Positions 19,023-29,295 of a DNA stretch of 64,000 nucleotides are shown piece by piece. Under the pieces are notes generated by a model. The model saw only the letters and a program-made list of their open reading frames with translations. It did not search any database and was not told the origin of the DNA. The translations under genes were made by a program, and so were the position numbers. This DNA comes from an uncultured Paracoccus sp. GTDB lineage: Bacteria; Pseudomonadota; Alphaproteobacteria; Rhodobacterales; Rhodobacteraceae. Where the stretch lies: positions 186,001-250,000 of the forward strand of contig NZ_CANKWH010000002.1 of the NCBI RefSeq assembly GCF_947487305.1, written 5' to 3'. The stretch's first letter is position 1. The number at the start of each line of letters is the position of its first letter.

Positions 19023-19898
19023 ATGCTGTGGATCGCAACCACGCTGATCGCGGCGCTGGCCCAGACCGGCCGGAACGCCGCGCAGGCGGGCCTGACCGGG
19101 CGCATCGGCACCGCGGGCGCGACGGCGGTGCGCTTCATCTTCGGCCTGCCTTTCGCGGCGCTGGCGCTGGCAATCACGGCCTTCGTGACCACCCTGCCCA
19201 CACCGGGCACGGCCTCGATAGGCTGGGCGGTGATGGGCGCCGTGGCACAGATGCTGGCGACCGGCTTCCTGCTGATGGCGATGCAGGGACGCGGCTTCGG
19301 AGTCGCCACCGCGCTCAGCAAGACTGAACCCGTGACGCTGGCGCTGATCGGCGCGCTGATCCTGGCCGAGCCACTGGGCTGGGGCCGTATCGGTGCCATT
19401 GCCACCGCTGTTCTGGGCGTGCTGCTGGTCTCGGGCGCCGACTGGAGCCGCGCCGGGCTGCGCAGCATCTTTGACGGTGTGATGGCGGGGGCGCTGTTCG
19501 GCCTCTCGGCCATCGGCTTTCGCGGCGCCATTCTGGCCCTGCCCGAGGGTGGCTTTGTCCTGCGCGCGCTGACCATCCTGACGCTGACGCTCGCCGTGCA
19601 GACGGTTCTGGCGCTGCTCTGGCTCACGCTTTTCGACCGCAAGGCTCTGGCCGGGATCGTCCGCGAATGGCGCGGATCGCTGGCCGCCGGGGCGCTTGGC
19701 GCCTTTGCGTCCCTTTTCTGGTTCACCGGCTTTGCCCTGACCTCGGCCGCCAATGTCCGCACGCTGGCATTGATCGAGGTGCCTTTTGCGCAAGTGGTCT
19801 CGGGCCGGGTTTTCCGCCAGCGCGTCTCGGCGCGTCAGCTGGCCGGGATGGCGCTGATCGTCGCCGGGGTCGGCTGGCTCTTGTGGGTGGCGATCTGA
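19023..19898 (+). CDS. EamA/DMT superfamily transporter
   Basis: A 291-aa integral membrane protein with about ten hydrophobic helices arranged as two EamA repeats; the helix-rich halves each close with a LALIGALILAEPLGW-like or ALIEVPFAQVVSGRVFRQ-like segment. Probably a metabolite exporter or permease; the substrate is unknown. It starts one base after the hemE stop (TGAGATG), so it is co-transcribed with hemE, though a role in heme metabolism is not implied by sequence. Confidence 0.85.
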   Translation: MLWIATTLIAALAQTGRNAAQAGLTGRIGTAGATAVRFIFGLPFAALALAITAFVTTLPTPGTASIGWAVMGAVAQMLATGFLLMAMQGRGFGVATALSKTEPVTLALIGALILAEPLGWGRIGAIATAVLGVLLVSGADWSRAGLRSIFDGVMAGALFGLSAIGFRGAILALPEGGFVLRALTILTLTLAVQTVLALLWLTLFDRKALAGIVREWRGSLAAGALGAFASLFWFTGFALTSAANVRTLALIEVPFAQVVSGRVFRQRVSARQLAGMALIVAGVGWLLWVAI

Positions 19899-19910
19899 GG
19901 CAGCAGCGCC

Positions 19911-20501
19911 TCAGTGGAACAGCACCGGCAGCATCGACAGCACCAACCCCGCCGCCATGGTCCAGTTGAAGGCCCGAAGCCGCCCGGGTGCCGCCAGCAA
20001 CCGCCGCAGCCCCTGCCCCATCGCCGCCCAGAGCGAGACCGAGGGCAGGTTCACCAGCGCAAAGACCAGCCCCACGACCAGCGCCCCGCCGACGCCCGCC
20101 GCATAGGCCGAGAGCGCGCCAAGCGCCATCGCCCAGGCCTTGGGGTTCACCCATTGGAACGCCGCCGCTTGCAGGAAGGTCATCGGCCGTGCGCTGGCGG
20201 CCCTATCCTCGGAGGGGCGCGAGGAATGGGCGATCTTCCACGCCAGCCACAGCATATAGGCAAGGCTGGCCCATTTCAGCAGCTCGGACAGGAGCGGCGA
20301 GCCGGTGATCAGCCGGTCGAAACCCAGCCCCAGCACCATGACCATCGCGCCAAAGCCAAGCGAGACGCCCAGCATATGCGGCACGGTGCGGCGCAGGCCG
20401 AAATTCGCGCCCGAGGCCATCAGCATCATGTTGTTCGGCCCCGGCGTGACCGAGGTGATGAAGGCAAAGCCGATCAGGGCAATGAGGATGTCGGGCTGCA
20501 T
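19911..20501 (-). CDS. LysE/RhtB family amino-acid exporter
   Basis: An inner-membrane exporter of 196 aa. The signature FITSVTPGPNNMMLMASGANFGLRR near the N-terminus and FQWVNPKAWAMALGA in the middle are typical of RhtB/LysE proteins. The ATG at 20501 is chosen because AGAGG lies 6 nt before it; the longer form to 20528 is unlikely. It is divergent from an Lrp-type regulator with an operator-like palindrome between them, the classic arrangement for an amino-acid-sensing regulator and its exporter. Confidence 0.9.
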   Translation of the reverse strand: MQPDILIALIGFAFITSVTPGPNNMMLMASGANFGLRRTVPHMLGVSLGFGAMVMVLGLGFDRLITGSPLLSELLKWASLAYMLWLAWKIAHSSRPSEDRAASARPMTFLQAAAFQWVNPKAWAMALGALSAYAAGVGGALVVGLVFALVNLPSVSLWAAMGQGLRRLLAAPGRLRAFNWTMAAGLVLSMLPVLFH

Positions 20502-20522
20502 GGCGGACCTCTGTGATTTCTT

Positions 20523-20537
20523 GCGCAATATTTGCGC
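20523..20537. promoter_or_regulatory. Palindromic Lrp-type operator candidate
   Basis: GCGCAA-TAT-TTGCGC is a perfect 6-bp inverted repeat with a 3-base AT centre, 15 bp in all. This is the size and shape of Lrp/AsnC operators. It lies 22 bp upstream of the exporter start and 57 bp upstream of the regulator start. A related GCGCAATTG follows at about 20546-20554. Confidence 0.6.
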
Positions 20538-20594
20538 TATCTCGCGCGCAATTGTCTTGCTTTTTGCGTCTTCATTCCGTCATTCTTGCAATTC

Positions 20595-21047
20595 ATGAGC
20601 GATATTGACCAGATTTCCGACCGGATATTGCGCGCCTTGCAGGCGGACGGCCGCATCTCGAACATCGACCTCGCCGCCAAGGTCGGGCTGTCGCCCTCGG
20701 CCTGCCTGCGCCGGGTGCAGGAGATGGAGCGGCGCGGGATCATTGCCGGCTATCGCGCCGTCATCAGCGCCGAGGCGCGGGATGTGGGCTTCGTGGCCTA
20801 TGTGATGATCGGCCTCTCGCGCCATTCGACCGAGGCGCAGCAGGCATTCGAGCGCACCTGCCGCGCCGCGCCGCAGGTGCGGGAGTGCCACAACATCACC
20901 GGCACGGTGGAATACCTGCTGCGCGTCGAATGCCGCGACCTGGCCGCCTACAAGCAGTTCCACACCGACGTGCTGGGCGATTTCACCCATATCGCCACGA
21001 TCACCACCCATGTGGTCATGGGCAGCCCCAAGGACGAGCGCGCGTAA
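20595..21047 (+). CDS. Lrp/AsnC family transcriptional regulator
   Basis: A 150-aa feast/famine regulator. N-terminal helix-turn-helix: DQISDRILRALQADGRISNIDLAAKVGLSPSACLRRVQEME (residues 4-44). The C-terminal RAM ligand-binding domain follows from about residue 65 (GFVAYVMIGL, VRECHNITGTVEYLLRVECRDLAAYKQF). The ATG at 20595 gives the standard length. Most likely it senses an amino acid and controls the divergent exporter (inference from orientation and the shared palindrome). Confidence 0.92.
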   Translation: MSDIDQISDRILRALQADGRISNIDLAAKVGLSPSACLRRVQEMERRGIIAGYRAVISAEARDVGFVAYVMIGLSRHSTEAQQAFERTCRAAPQVRECHNITGTVEYLLRVECRDLAAYKQFHTDVLGDFTHIATITTHVVMGSPKDERA

Positions 21048-21068
21048 GCCAGCCCTCGGAATGCGCGC

Positions 21069-21842
21069 TCAGAAGGCGTTGCGCTCGTGATAGGTGCGCA
21101 GGAAGGACTGGATGCGGGCATCCTCGGGCTGGTGCAGGATGCGTGAGGGCGCATCGACGGCGACCAGTTCCCCTGCCTCCATGAAGGCCACCTGATCGGC
21201 GACATGGGCGGCAAAGCCCATCTCGTGGGTGACGACCACCATGGTCATGCCCTCGCTGGCCAGCGTCTTCATCACCGTCAGCACCTCGCCCACCAGTTCC
21301 GGGTCAAGCGCACTGGTCGGTTCATCGAACAGCATCAGCTTTGGCTCCATGGCGATGGCGCGGGCGATGGCGACGCGCTGCTGTTGCCCGCCCGAGAGGC
21401 GCGCGGGGTGGTTCGCCATCCGGTCGGCCAGACCGACCTTGCGCAAAGCCTCGGCGGCGCGGCTCGCGGCCTCGGCCTTGGGCAGCCCGCGCACGCGGAT
21501 CAACCCCTCGGCCACGTTTTCCTGCGCGGTCATGTGGGGCCAGAGGTTGAACTGCTGGAACACCATGCCGATCCCACGCCGCATCTCGCGCAGCTTGCGT
21601 CCGGACATCTTCTTGCCCGGCGCGTCATAGCCGATCATCTGCCCGTCGATCAGCACCTCGCCCGAGTCGTATTCCTCGAGGAAGTTGATGCAGCGCAAAA
21701 GGGTCGACTTGCCCGAGCCCGACGGCCCGATCAGGCAGGTGACCTTGCCCGGCGGGATCGACAGGTCGATATCGGTCAACGCCTGGAACGGGCCGTAGAA
21801 CTTGTTGACCTTGCGGATCTCGACGCTGGATGCCTGAACCAT
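21069..21842 (-). CDS. Polar amino-acid ABC transporter ATP-binding protein
   Basis: The 257-aa ATPase of a PAAT-type importer. Walker A GPSGSGKST at about 39-47, Q-loop FQQFNLWPHMTAQENV, signature LSGGQQQRVAIARA, Walker B LMLFDEPTSALDPE and switch His in VVTHEMGFA are all intact. It is the last gene of the minus-strand hut operon, one base after the second permease gene. Probably energises histidine or urocanate uptake (from context). Confidence 0.94.
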   Translation of the reverse strand: MVQASSVEIRKVNKFYGPFQALTDIDLSIPPGKVTCLIGPSGSGKSTLLRCINFLEEYDSGEVLIDGQMIGYDAPGKKMSGRKLREMRRGIGMVFQQFNLWPHMTAQENVAEGLIRVRGLPKAEAASRAAEALRKVGLADRMANHPARLSGGQQQRVAIARAIAMEPKLMLFDEPTSALDPELVGEVLTVMKTLASEGMTMVVVTHEMGFAAHVADQVAFMEAGELVAVDAPSRILHQPEDARIQSFLRTYHERNAF

Positions 21843-21843
21843 C

Positions 21844-22506
21844 TCAGACCCTTTCGATCAGATGTTGGGTGATGCGCGTCTCGAAGCGGCGGCCAAGGCG
21901 CGAGATCGCCTCGACCAGCCCCCAGAAGAACAGCGCCAGCACGAAATTCGCTTCCAGGTAGCGGAAGGTTTCGGTGGACATGCGGCTGACCTGATACATC
22001 AGCTCGGGCACGGTGATGATCGACAGGATCACCGTCTCCTTTGTCAGGATGATCGAGAAATTGACCAGTGCCGGCAGGGCCGAGACCAGTCCCAGCGGCA
22101 GAAGGATACGGCGAATGATCGACACCTCGGCCATGCCGATGGCGCGCGCGGCCTCGATCTGGCCCTTCGGCACGGCATTGAAGCCCGAGCGGAAGATCTC
22201 GGCGAAATAGGGGCTGCCATAGATGGTCAGGCCCAGAAGTCCGGCGGGCAGCGCATCCAGCCGGAGCCCGACCAGCGGGCCACCGTAATAGAGAACGAAG
22301 AGTTGCACGAGGAAGGGCGTACCGCGGATCACCTCGATATAGGCCTGGAGGAGCCAGCGCAGCGGGCGCGGGCCATAGCGTTGCGCCAGCGCGATCATCA
22401 GGCCAAGCGCCATGCCGAGGATGGTGCCCATGATCCAGCAGAAGATGGTGATGCCGAAGCCGCGCAGCAGCATCGGGCCGTATTGCTGAAAGACGCTCCA
22501 TTCCAT
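21844..22506 (-). CDS. Polar amino-acid ABC transporter permease
   Basis: A 220-aa inner-membrane subunit with the HisM/HisQ-type inner-membrane signature (YIEVIRGTPFLVQLFVLYYGGP; later EAARAIGMAEVSIIRRILLPLGL, the coupling EAA loop). It pairs with the second permease to form the heterodimeric channel. Its ATG overlaps the stop of the upstream permease (TGATG). Confidence 0.92.
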   Translation of the reverse strand: MEWSVFQQYGPMLLRGFGITIFCWIMGTILGMALGLMIALAQRYGPRPLRWLLQAYIEVIRGTPFLVQLFVLYYGGPLVGLRLDALPAGLLGLTIYGSPYFAEIFRSGFNAVPKGQIEAARAIGMAEVSIIRRILLPLGLVSALPALVNFSIILTKETVILSIITVPELMYQVSRMSTETFRYLEANFVLALFFWGLVEAISRLGRRFETRITQHLIERV

Positions 22507-23153
22507 CAGACGGCCGCCTTGTGTTCCAGCCAGCGGCCGATCCCGGCGAGGCAGAGGTTGATGGCCAGGTAGATGCAGGCGGCGGCGAGATAGACCTCGA
22601 GCGGGCGGAAGGTGGTGGCGGCCTGCGCCTGGCTGGCGCGCGTCACCTCCATGATGCCGACCATCGAGACCAGCGACGAAGCCTTGACCAGCAGGATCAG
22701 TTCGTTGACCAGCGCCGGCAGCGACATGACCACGGCCTGCGGCAGCACGATCCGGGTCCAGATGGTGCCCGGCGCCATGCCGATCGCCTCGGCCGCCTCG
22801 GACTGACCGGGGGGCAGCGCGCCGATCGCGCCGCGCCAGATCTCGCTGATATAGGCGCTGGCGCAGATGCCGACGGTGATGACGGCGGCGGCCAGTGCGG
22901 GAATGCTGATGCCGACGACGGGCAGCAGGTAATACATCAGCAGCAGTTGCACCAACAGCGGCACACCGCGCAGGAAGCTGACCCAGATGGCGGCGAACCG
23001 GCGCAGCCCGCGTGATTTCGACAGGGCACAGGCGCAGACCAGCGCGCCGATCACCAGCCCCAGCGCAATGCCAAGGCCCGAGACCAGCAGCGTGAAGCGC
23101 GCGGCCATGGCCAAAGGGCCAAAGCTTTCAAGGAAGGTCGGAATGGAAAACAT
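22506..23153 (-). CDS. Polar amino-acid ABC transporter permease
   Basis: A 215-aa membrane subunit, paralogous to the neighbouring permease: VSFLRGVPLLVQLLLMYYLLP, the EAA loop EAAEAIGMAPGTIWTRIVLPQAV and about five hydrophobic helices. It overlaps the next permease gene by one base and follows the binding-protein gene by 51 nt. Confidence 0.92.
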   Translation of the reverse strand: MFSIPTFLESFGPLAMAARFTLLVSGLGIALGLVIGALVCACALSKSRGLRRFAAIWVSFLRGVPLLVQLLLMYYLLPVVGISIPALAAAVITVGICASAYISEIWRGAIGALPPGQSEAAEAIGMAPGTIWTRIVLPQAVVMSLPALVNELILLVKASSLVSMVGIMEVTRASQAQAATTFRPLEVYLAAACIYLAINLCLAGIGRWLEHKAAV

Positions 23154-23204
23154 CGCCGCTTTCTCTGGCAGATGCGGGCGGGGGTGGCCCCGCCCGCGAT
23201 GCGA

Positions 23205-24020
23205 TCACTCGGTCGGGACTTCGCGCGGCAGATCGGGCGCCACGCCCAGCCATTTCTCCTGGATCGCGGCCATGCGGCCATCGTCATGCATCTTCAGGAT
23301 CGCGGCATTCACCGCCTCGACCAGCGACGCCGAATCCTCGTCCTTCTGCATCGCCCAGGCAAAATACTTCGGCTCGCCAAAGGTCGCGGGATCGGTCTGC
23401 ACGAAGGTCTCGGGGCGGTTCTTCACAAGGTAGGCGAGGTTCGGCGAGGAGCCAGCCACCGCGTCCAGACGTCCGGCGGCCAGGTCGGCATAGGCCTCGT
23501 CGGTGGTGCCGTATTCCTTGATCGACACATCGCCAAGGCTGGCGCCATAGGCCTCGAGCTGCTTGAACTGCGCCGTGCCCTGCTGAACGCCGACGGTCTT
23601 GCCGGCAATGTCTTCGGGCTTCTGCACCGCATCGCTGCTGACCGCGCGGACAAGGCCCACGGTGGCATCGGCGATGGGCAGGCCAAAGGCGTAACGCTCG
23701 ATCCGCTCGGGCGTGACGGTCACCGGGGCGATGATGATGTCGAACTTGCCAACCTCGAGGCCCGGCAGCTCGGCCGGCCAGGGGATGTCCTGATAGACCG
23801 GCTCGACGCCCAGTTCCTTCGAGACCTCGTCGAACAGGTCCTTGGTCATGCCCTCGTAGGTGCCGTTGTTCAGCATGTCGAAGGGCGCGTAATGCATGTC
23901 GGTCGCGGTGACGATTTTGCCCGCCGCCTTGATGTCGGCCAGCTGGTCGGCCAGAGCCGGGGTGGCAAGGCCAAGGATGGTCATCCCCAGAAGGGCGCCT
24001 TTCAGGGTGGTCAATGTCAT
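23205..24020 (-). CDS. Amino-acid ABC transporter substrate-binding protein
   Basis: A periplasmic family 3 solute-binding protein (271 aa). Signal peptide residues 1-24 (ending PALADQLA), then IVTATDMHYAPFDML, YEGMTKDLFDEVSKELG, FDIIIAPVTVTPERIERYAF and GKTVGVQQGTAQFKQLEAYGA, all typical of polar amino-acid binding proteins. The ATG at 24020 follows AAGGAGAGACCC; the longer frame to 24164 overlaps hutU and is rejected. Being in the hut operon argues for histidine or urocanate as ligand. Confidence 0.93.
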   Translation of the reverse strand: MTLTTLKGALLGMTILGLATPALADQLADIKAAGKIVTATDMHYAPFDMLNNGTYEGMTKDLFDEVSKELGVEPVYQDIPWPAELPGLEVGKFDIIIAPVTVTPERIERYAFGLPIADATVGLVRAVSSDAVQKPEDIAGKTVGVQQGTAQFKQLEAYGASLGDVSIKEYGTTDEAYADLAAGRLDAVAGSSPNLAYLVKNRPETFVQTDPATFGEPKYFAWAMQKDEDSASLVEAVNAAILKMHDDGRMAAIQEKWLGVAPDLPREVPTE

Positions 24021-24058
24021 GGGTCTCTCCTTGTTGGTCGTCTTTTGGTTTACCGGCA

Positions 24059-25747
24059 TCACAGGATGCCGGGCAGGTTCAACTGGTGCTCGCGGGCGCA
24101 GTCCAGCGCGATGTCGTAACCGGCATCGGCATGGCGCATGACGCCCGTGGCCGGGTCGTTCCACAGCACCCGCGCGATCCGGGCATCGGCATCCTGCGTC
24201 CCGTCGCAGCAGATGACCATACCCGAATGCTGCGAGAAGCCCATGCCGACCCCGCCGCCGTGATGCAGGCTGACCCAGGTGGCGCCCGAGGCGGTGTTCA
24301 GCAGCGCATTCAAGAGCGGCCAGTCGCTGACCGCATCGCTGCCGTCCTGCATCGCCTCGGTCTCGCGGTTGGGGCTGGCGACCGAGCCACTATCCAGATG
24401 GTCGCGGCCGATGACGATGGGGGCGGAAAGTTCGCCATTCCGCACCATCTCGTTGAAGGCCAGGCCCAGCTTGTGCCGAAGGCCAAGGCCGACCCAGCAG
24501 ATCCGCGCCGGCAGGCCCTGAAAGCTGATCCGGTCGCGCGCCATGTCGAGCCAGTTGTGCAGATGCGGATCGTCGATCAGCTCTTTCACCTTCTGGTCGG
24601 TCTTGTAGATGTCTTCCGGATCGCCCGACAGCGCCGCCCACCGGAACGGGCCGATGCCCCGGCAGAACAGCGGGCGGATATAGGCGGGGACAAAGCCGGG
24701 GAAGGCAAAGGCATTTTCCAGCCCCTCTTCCAGCGCCACCTGGCGGATGTTGTTGCCGTAATCCAGCGTCGGCACGCCGGCATTCCAGAAATCGACCATG
24801 GCGGCCACGTGCTGCTTCATGCTGGCCCGTGCTGCGGCCTCGACCGCCTTGGGCTCGCTTTCCTGTTTCGCGCGCCATTCCGCGACGGTCCAGCCAAGCG
24901 GCAGATAGCCATGCACCGGATCATGGGCCGAGGTCTGGTCGGTGACGATATCGGGGCGCGCGCCGCCTGCTTTCATGCGGCGGACGAGTTCGGGGAAGAC
25001 CTCGGCGGCATTGCCGATCAGCGCCACCGATTTCGCCTCGCCGGCCCTGGTCCACTGATCGATCATCGCCAGCGCCTCGTCCAGATCATGGGTCTTGGCA
25101 TCGACATAGCGGGTGCGCAGGCGGAAATCGGCGCGGGTCTCGTCGCATTCGACGGCAAGGCAGCAGGCCCCGGCCATCACCGCCGCCAAGGGCTGCGCGC
25201 CGCCCATGCCGCCAAGACCGCCGGTCAGGATCCACTTGCCCTTCAGGCTTCCGCCGTAATGCTGCCGGCCCGCCTCGACGAAGGTTTCATAGGTGCCCTG
25301 AACGATCCCTTGGCTGCCGATATAGATCCACGACCCGGCGGTCATCTGGCCATACATGGCCAGGCCCTTCTTATCCAACTCGTTGAAATGGTCCCAGGTG
25401 GCCCAATGCGGCACGAGGTTCGAATTGGCGATCAACACGCGCGGCGCGTCCTTGTGGGTCTTGAAGACGCCCACCGGCTTCCCGGACTGCACCAGCAGCG
25501 TTTCGTCGGCCTCGAGATCCGTCAGGCTTTTGACGATCAGGTCGAAATCCTTCCAGGTCCGAGCCGCCCGACCGATGCCGCCATAGACGACCAGCTCGTG
25601 CGGGTTCTCGGCCACGTCGGGATGCAGGTTGTTCATCAGCATCCGCATCGGCGCCTCGGTCAGCCAGCTTTTCGCGGTCAGCGTGTTGCCGGTGGCGGGA
25701 TAGATGTCGCGGGTATTGTGACGGGGGTTGTGGCGGGGATTGTTCAT
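24059..25747 (-). CDS. hutU: Urocanate hydratase
   Basis: HutU hydrates urocanate to imidazolonepropionate using a tightly bound NAD+. The 562-aa protein has the family landmarks [64 protein letters not shown], the active-site region [19 protein letters not shown] and the C-terminal [16 protein letters not shown]. Its first residues carry a tandem [12 protein letters not shown] encoded by three imperfect 12-bp units (25706-25741). It starts 4 nt after the hutG stop. Confidence 0.97.
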   Translation of the reverse strand: MNNPRHNPRHNTRDIYPATGNTLTAKSWLTEAPMRMLMNNLHPDVAENPHELVVYGGIGRAARTWKDFDLIVKSLTDLEADETLLVQSGKPVGVFKTHKDAPRVLIANSNLVPHWATWDHFNELDKKGLAMYGQMTAGSWIYIGSQGIVQGTYETFVEAGRQHYGGSLKGKWILTGGLGGMGGAQPLAAVMAGACCLAVECDETRADFRLRTRYVDAKTHDLDEALAMIDQWTRAGEAKSVALIGNAAEVFPELVRRMKAGGARPDIVTDQTSAHDPVHGYLPLGWTVAEWRAKQESEPKAVEAAARASMKQHVAAMVDFWNAGVPTLDYGNNIRQVALEEGLENAFAFPGFVPAYIRPLFCRGIGPFRWAALSGDPEDIYKTDQKVKELIDDPHLHNWLDMARDRISFQGLPARICWVGLGLRHKLGLAFNEMVRNGELSAPIVIGRDHLDSGSVASPNRETEAMQDGSDAVSDWPLLNALLNTASGATWVSLHHGGGVGMGFSQHSGMVICCDGTQDADARIARVLWNDPATGVMRHADAGYDIALDCAREHQLNLPGIL

Positions 25748-25751
25748 CGCT

Positions 25752-26543
25752 TCATGCCTTCAGTTCGGCGGCCAGCGCCGCGAGGTCGTTGAGGATCTTG
25801 CCGAGGGTGGGGCGCAGGGCTGCGGCCTTGGCCTCGTCATAGGCGAAGGGGGCGGTCTCGGTGGCGAGGTGTGTCGACTGCGCGAGTTCCATCTGGATGG
25901 CGTGGACACCCTGCCCCGGCTGGCCGTAATGCCGCGTCGTCCAGCCGCCCTTGAAGCGGCCGTTCAGCACATGGGTCCGACCCGTGGCGGCGCAGGCGTC
26001 AAGGGTCGCCGCCTCGATCCGGGGATCGCAGGTCGCGCCCATGTTGGTGCCGATGTTGAAATCCGGCAGGGTGCCCTCGAAGAGGAACGGGATATGGCTG
26101 CGGATCGAGTGGCAGTCATAGAGGATCGCCACCCCATGCCGCGCCTTCACCCGTTCGATCTGCGCCTCCAGAGCTGCGTGATAGGGGGCGTGGAAGCGGG
26201 CCTTGCGCTCGGCAATCTCCTCGGCTGTCGGCTCCTCGGTCCAGATCGGCGCGCCGTCGAAATCGGTCAGCGGCACCAGACCCGTGGTGTTCTGGCCGGG
26301 ATAGAGGCTCGCGTCATCCGGCCCGCGATTGGCGTCGATGACATAGCGGTGGAAGGTCGCCCGCACCGTGGTCGCGCCGGGCAGAAGCTCGTCATAGAGC
26401 CGGTGGATATGCCAGTCGGTATCGGCCAGCTCCTGCCCGCGCGGGTTCAGCCGGGCGAAGATCGCATCCGGCAGGAAGGTGCCGGTATGCGGCAGGCCGA
26501 GGATGACCGGGCTGTCCCCTTCGTGGATTTCGACCGGGGTCAC
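25752..26543 (-). CDS. hutG: N-formylglutamate deformylase
   Basis: HutG hydrolyses N-formylglutamate to glutamate and formate, the last step of the five-step histidine pathway. Visible: [55 protein letters not shown] and [12 protein letters not shown]. The start is a GTG at 26543 overlapping the hutH stop (GTGA), giving 263 aa; the longer frame reaching into hutH is rejected. Presence of both HutF and HutG shows the formylglutamate route rather than the formamide route. Confidence 0.93.
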   Translation of the reverse strand: MTPVEIHEGDSPVILGLPHTGTFLPDAIFARLNPRGQELADTDWHIHRLYDELLPGATTVRATFHRYVIDANRGPDDASLYPGQNTTGLVPLTDFDGAPIWTEEPTAEEIAERKARFHAPYHAALEAQIERVKARHGVAILYDCHSIRSHIPFLFEGTLPDFNIGTNMGATCDPRIEAATLDACAATGRTHVLNGRFKGGWTTRHYGQPGQGVHAIQMELAQSTHLATETAPFAYDEAKAAALRPTLGKILNDLAALAAELKA

Positions 26544-28081
26544 GGGTGAACCTCGGCCAGGGCCTCGGCGGGCACGGCGGCGACCAGCGCGCCGCTGCTG
26601 ACCAGCCGGGCCGATTCCACCAGATCGGGGGCGAGGTAGCGATCCTCGACCACCGCTGGCACCGTCGCGCGCAGCCGCTCGATCACCGCCCGCAGCGGCG
26701 CCGAGGTCGCCAGCGGCGCGCGGAACTCCACGCCCGCCGCCGCGCACATGGCCTCGATGCCGATGATCTGGCCAAGGTTCGCGTTCATCCGCTTCAACCG
26801 CCGCGCGCCATGGGCGGCCATGCTGACATGGTCCTCCTGATTGGCGCTCGTCGGAGTGGAATCCGTGCTGCACGGCGTTGCCAGATGCTTGTTCTCGCTC
26901 ATCAGCGCGGCGCTGGTGACTTCCGCAATCATCAGCCCGCTGTTCAGACCCGGATCGGGCGTCAGGAAGGGCGGCAGGTCATGGCTCAGCGTCGGGTCGA
27001 CCATCAGCGCGATGCGGCGCTGCGCGATGGCGCCGATCTCGGCAATGGCCAGCGCGATCTGGTCGGCGGCAAAGGCCACCGGCTCGGCATGGAAGTTGCC
27101 GCCCGAGACGATCTGGTCGGCCTCTGTCAGCACCAGCGGGTTGTCGGTCGCGGCGTTCGATTCAATCTCCAGCGTCCGGCCCGCCTGCCACAACAGGTCG
27201 ATGCAGGCGCCCGTCACCTGCGGCTGGCAGCGGATGCAATAGGGGTCCTGCACCCGGGTATCGCCCTCGCGGTGGCTTTCGCGGATCTCCGATCCCGCCA
27301 TCAGGTCGCGGATCGCCTGCGCCGCGACGATCTGGCCGCGATGGCCGCGTAAGGAATGGATTTCGGCGAGGAAGGGCGCAGTCGAGCCCATGATCGCATC
27401 GGTCGACAGCGCCGAGACGACCAGCGCCGCCCGGGCCGAAGCGAAGGCATTGAAAAGTCCCGCCAGCGCGAAGGCGGTCGAGACCTGCGTGCCGTTGATC
27501 AGCGCCAGCCCCTCCTTGGCCGCCAGCACGACGGGCGTCAGCCCCGCCGCCGCCAGCGCCTCGGCGGACGCCATCTCGCGGCCCCCAAAGGTCGCGCGCC
27601 CCTCGCCCAGCAGCGTCGCCGCCATATGCGCCAAGGGCGCCAGATCGCCCGAGGCACCGACCGAGCCTTGCGCCGGAATGACCGGCAGCACGCCCTTGGC
27701 CAGCATGTCCTCGATGAGCGCAATCACCTCGGGGCGCAAGCCAGAGGCCCCGCGCCCCAGCGACAGCAGTTTCAACACCATGATCAGCCGCACCGTTTCC
27801 GGCTCGACCGCCTCGCCCACGCCGCAGCAATGCGACAGGATCAGGTTCCGCTGAAGGGTGGCCGTGTCCTTCGCCGCGATCTTGATCGAGGCCAGCTTGC
27901 CGAAGCCGGTATTGACGCCATAGACGGCGGCATCGCCCTCGACCGCGGCCTGAATGCGGGCGGCGGCGGCGGCGATGCCGGGCCGGGCGCTGTCGGCCAG
28001 CCGCACGGCCAGCCCCTCGCGCCAGACCTGTTCAAGCTGCGCCAGCGTGGTGTCGCCGGGGGTAAGGATGAGTTCAGACAA
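26540..28081 (-). CDS. hutH: Histidine ammonia-lyase
   Basis: HutH deaminates histidine to urocanate. The MIO prosthetic group forms from the Ala-Ser-Gly in [38 protein letters not shown] and [13 protein letters not shown] are also diagnostic. I place the start at TTG 28081 because GGAGG (28087-28091) precedes it by 5 nt, which yields 513 aa, the usual HutH length. The upstream ATG at 28105 gives 521 aa but has no ribosome site. The TTG overlaps the hutI stop by 8 nt. Confidence 0.95.
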   Translation of the reverse strand: MSELILTPGDTTLAQLEQVWREGLAVRLADSARPGIAAAAARIQAAVEGDAAVYGVNTGFGKLASIKIAAKDTATLQRNLILSHCCGVGEAVEPETVRLIMVLKLLSLGRGASGLRPEVIALIEDMLAKGVLPVIPAQGSVGASGDLAPLAHMAATLLGEGRATFGGREMASAEALAAAGLTPVVLAAKEGLALINGTQVSTAFALAGLFNAFASARAALVVSALSTDAIMGSTAPFLAEIHSLRGHRGQIVAAQAIRDLMAGSEIRESHREGDTRVQDPYCIRCQPQVTGACIDLLWQAGRTLEIESNAATDNPLVLTEADQIVSGGNFHAEPVAFAADQIALAIAEIGAIAQRRIALMVDPTLSHDLPPFLTPDPGLNSGLMIAEVTSAALMSENKHLATPCSTDSTPTSANQEDHVSMAAHGARRLKRMNANLGQIIGIEAMCAAAGVEFRAPLATSAPLRAVIERLRATVPAVVEDRYLAPDLVESARLVSSGALVAAVPAEALAEVHP

Positions 28082-29276
28082 ATTCGCCTCCGACGATGCG
28101 GGCATGAAGGGGGTTGAAGCCGATGCGATAGGAAAGCTCGGCCAGATCTTTAATGTCCCAGACCGCCAGATCGGCGCGCTGGCCGACGGCGATGCTGCCG
28201 CGATCGCTCAGTCCAAGCGCGCGGGCCGCATGGGTGGTGACGCCCGCCAGGCATTCCGAGGGCGTCATGCGAAACAGCGTCGCCCCCATGTTCAGGGTCA
28301 GCAGGATCGAGGTCAGCGGCGATGTGCCGGGGTTGCAGTCGGTCGCCAGCGCCATCGGCACGCCGGCATCGCGCAGCGCCTGGATCGGCGGCAGCTTGGT
28401 CTCGCGCAGGGTATAGAAGGCGCCGGGCAGCAGCACCGCGACGGTGCCCGACTTGGCCATCGCCGCGATGCCGTCGGCACCGAGATATTCCAGATGATCG
28501 GCCGACAGCGCGCCATGTTCCGCCGCCATCGCCGCCCCGCCGAGATCCGACAGCTGCTCGGCATGCAGCTTGACCGGCAGGCCCAGTTCTGCGGCGGCGT
28601 CGAACACCATCGCCATCTCGTCGCGGGAAAAGGCGATGCCCTCGCAGAACCCGTCCACCGCGTCGATCAGATCCTCGTCATGGCCCTGTTTCATCCCGGC
28701 GATGACCACCTCGCGCAGATAGCCGGCGCGGTCGTCCCTGTATTCCGGCGGCAGGGCATGGGCAGCCAGCCAGGTGGTGCGCACCGAAACCTCGCGCCGC
28801 GCCTCGATCAGCCGGGCGACGCGCAGCATCTTCAGCTCGCTTTCGACATCCAGACCGTAACCGGATTTCACCTCGATCGTCGTCACCCCCTCGGCCAGCA
28901 GCGCATCGACCCGCCGCAAAGCCTGCGCCAAGAGCACCGCCTCATCCCCCGCGCGCGTGGCGTTGACGCTGGAAAGGATGCCGCCCCCGGCCCGCGCGAT
29001 CTCCTCATAGCCGGCACCCTCCAGCCGCATCTCGAATTCGCGCGCGCGGTCACCGCCGAAGACGATATGCGTGTGGCAGTCGATCAACCCGGGCGTCACC
29101 ACCCGCCCCGCCAGATCCTCGCGTTCGGCATGGGCATAGCGCTCGGGCAGCTGGGCCGGGTCACCGATCCATGAAATCCGGTCATCCTCGAGCAGAATCG
29201 CGGTGGCGGCGGAGAGGCCATATTGCCCGGTATCCGCGTCCCGTTCGGCAATCCGGACATTGCTGAGAAGATGCAT
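28074..29276 (-). CDS. hutI: Imidazolonepropionase
   Basis: HutI opens the ring of imidazolonepropionate to give formiminoglutamate. The 400-aa amidohydrolase shows the metal-binding [59 protein letters not shown] and [14 protein letters not shown]. It is the first gene of the minus-strand hut operon and faces the HutC operator region. Confidence 0.96.
   Translation of the reverse strand: MHLLSNVRIAERDADTGQYGLSAATAILLEDDRISWIGDPAQLPERYAHAEREDLAGRVVTPGLIDCHTHIVFGGDRAREFEMRLEGAGYEEIARAGGGILSSVNATRAGDEAVLLAQALRRVDALLAEGVTTIEVKSGYGLDVESELKMLRVARLIEARREVSVRTTWLAAHALPPEYRDDRAGYLREVVIAGMKQGHDEDLIDAVDGFCEGIAFSRDEMAMVFDAAAELGLPVKLHAEQLSDLGGAAMAAEHGALSADHLEYLGADGIAAMAKSGTVAVLLPGAFYTLRETKLPPIQALRDAGVPMALATDCNPGTSPLTSILLTLNMGATLFRMTPSECLAGVTTHAARALGLSDRGSIAVGQRADLAVWDIKDLAELSYRIGFNPLHARIVGGEFV
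28079..28091 (-). promoter_or_regulatory. hutH ribosome site and TTG start
   Basis: On the minus strand, GGAGG, then CGAAT, then TTG. This near-ideal Shine-Dalgarno spacing points to a TTG start inside the last codons of hutI and decides between two hutH starts. Confidence 0.7.
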
Positions 29277-29295
29277 GGGGCCGCCTTTCGTGACT

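Noticed and set aside
17807..19762. 651-codon open frame antisense to hemE and the DMT gene
   Set aside because: It spans two clear genes on the other strand; the composition is that of a shadow.
24014..25792. 592-codon open frame antisense to hutU
   Set aside because: Shadow of hutU; no independent signals.
26544..26873. N-terminal extension of hutG
   Set aside because: It lies inside hutH; the GTG at 26543 starts the conserved sequence.
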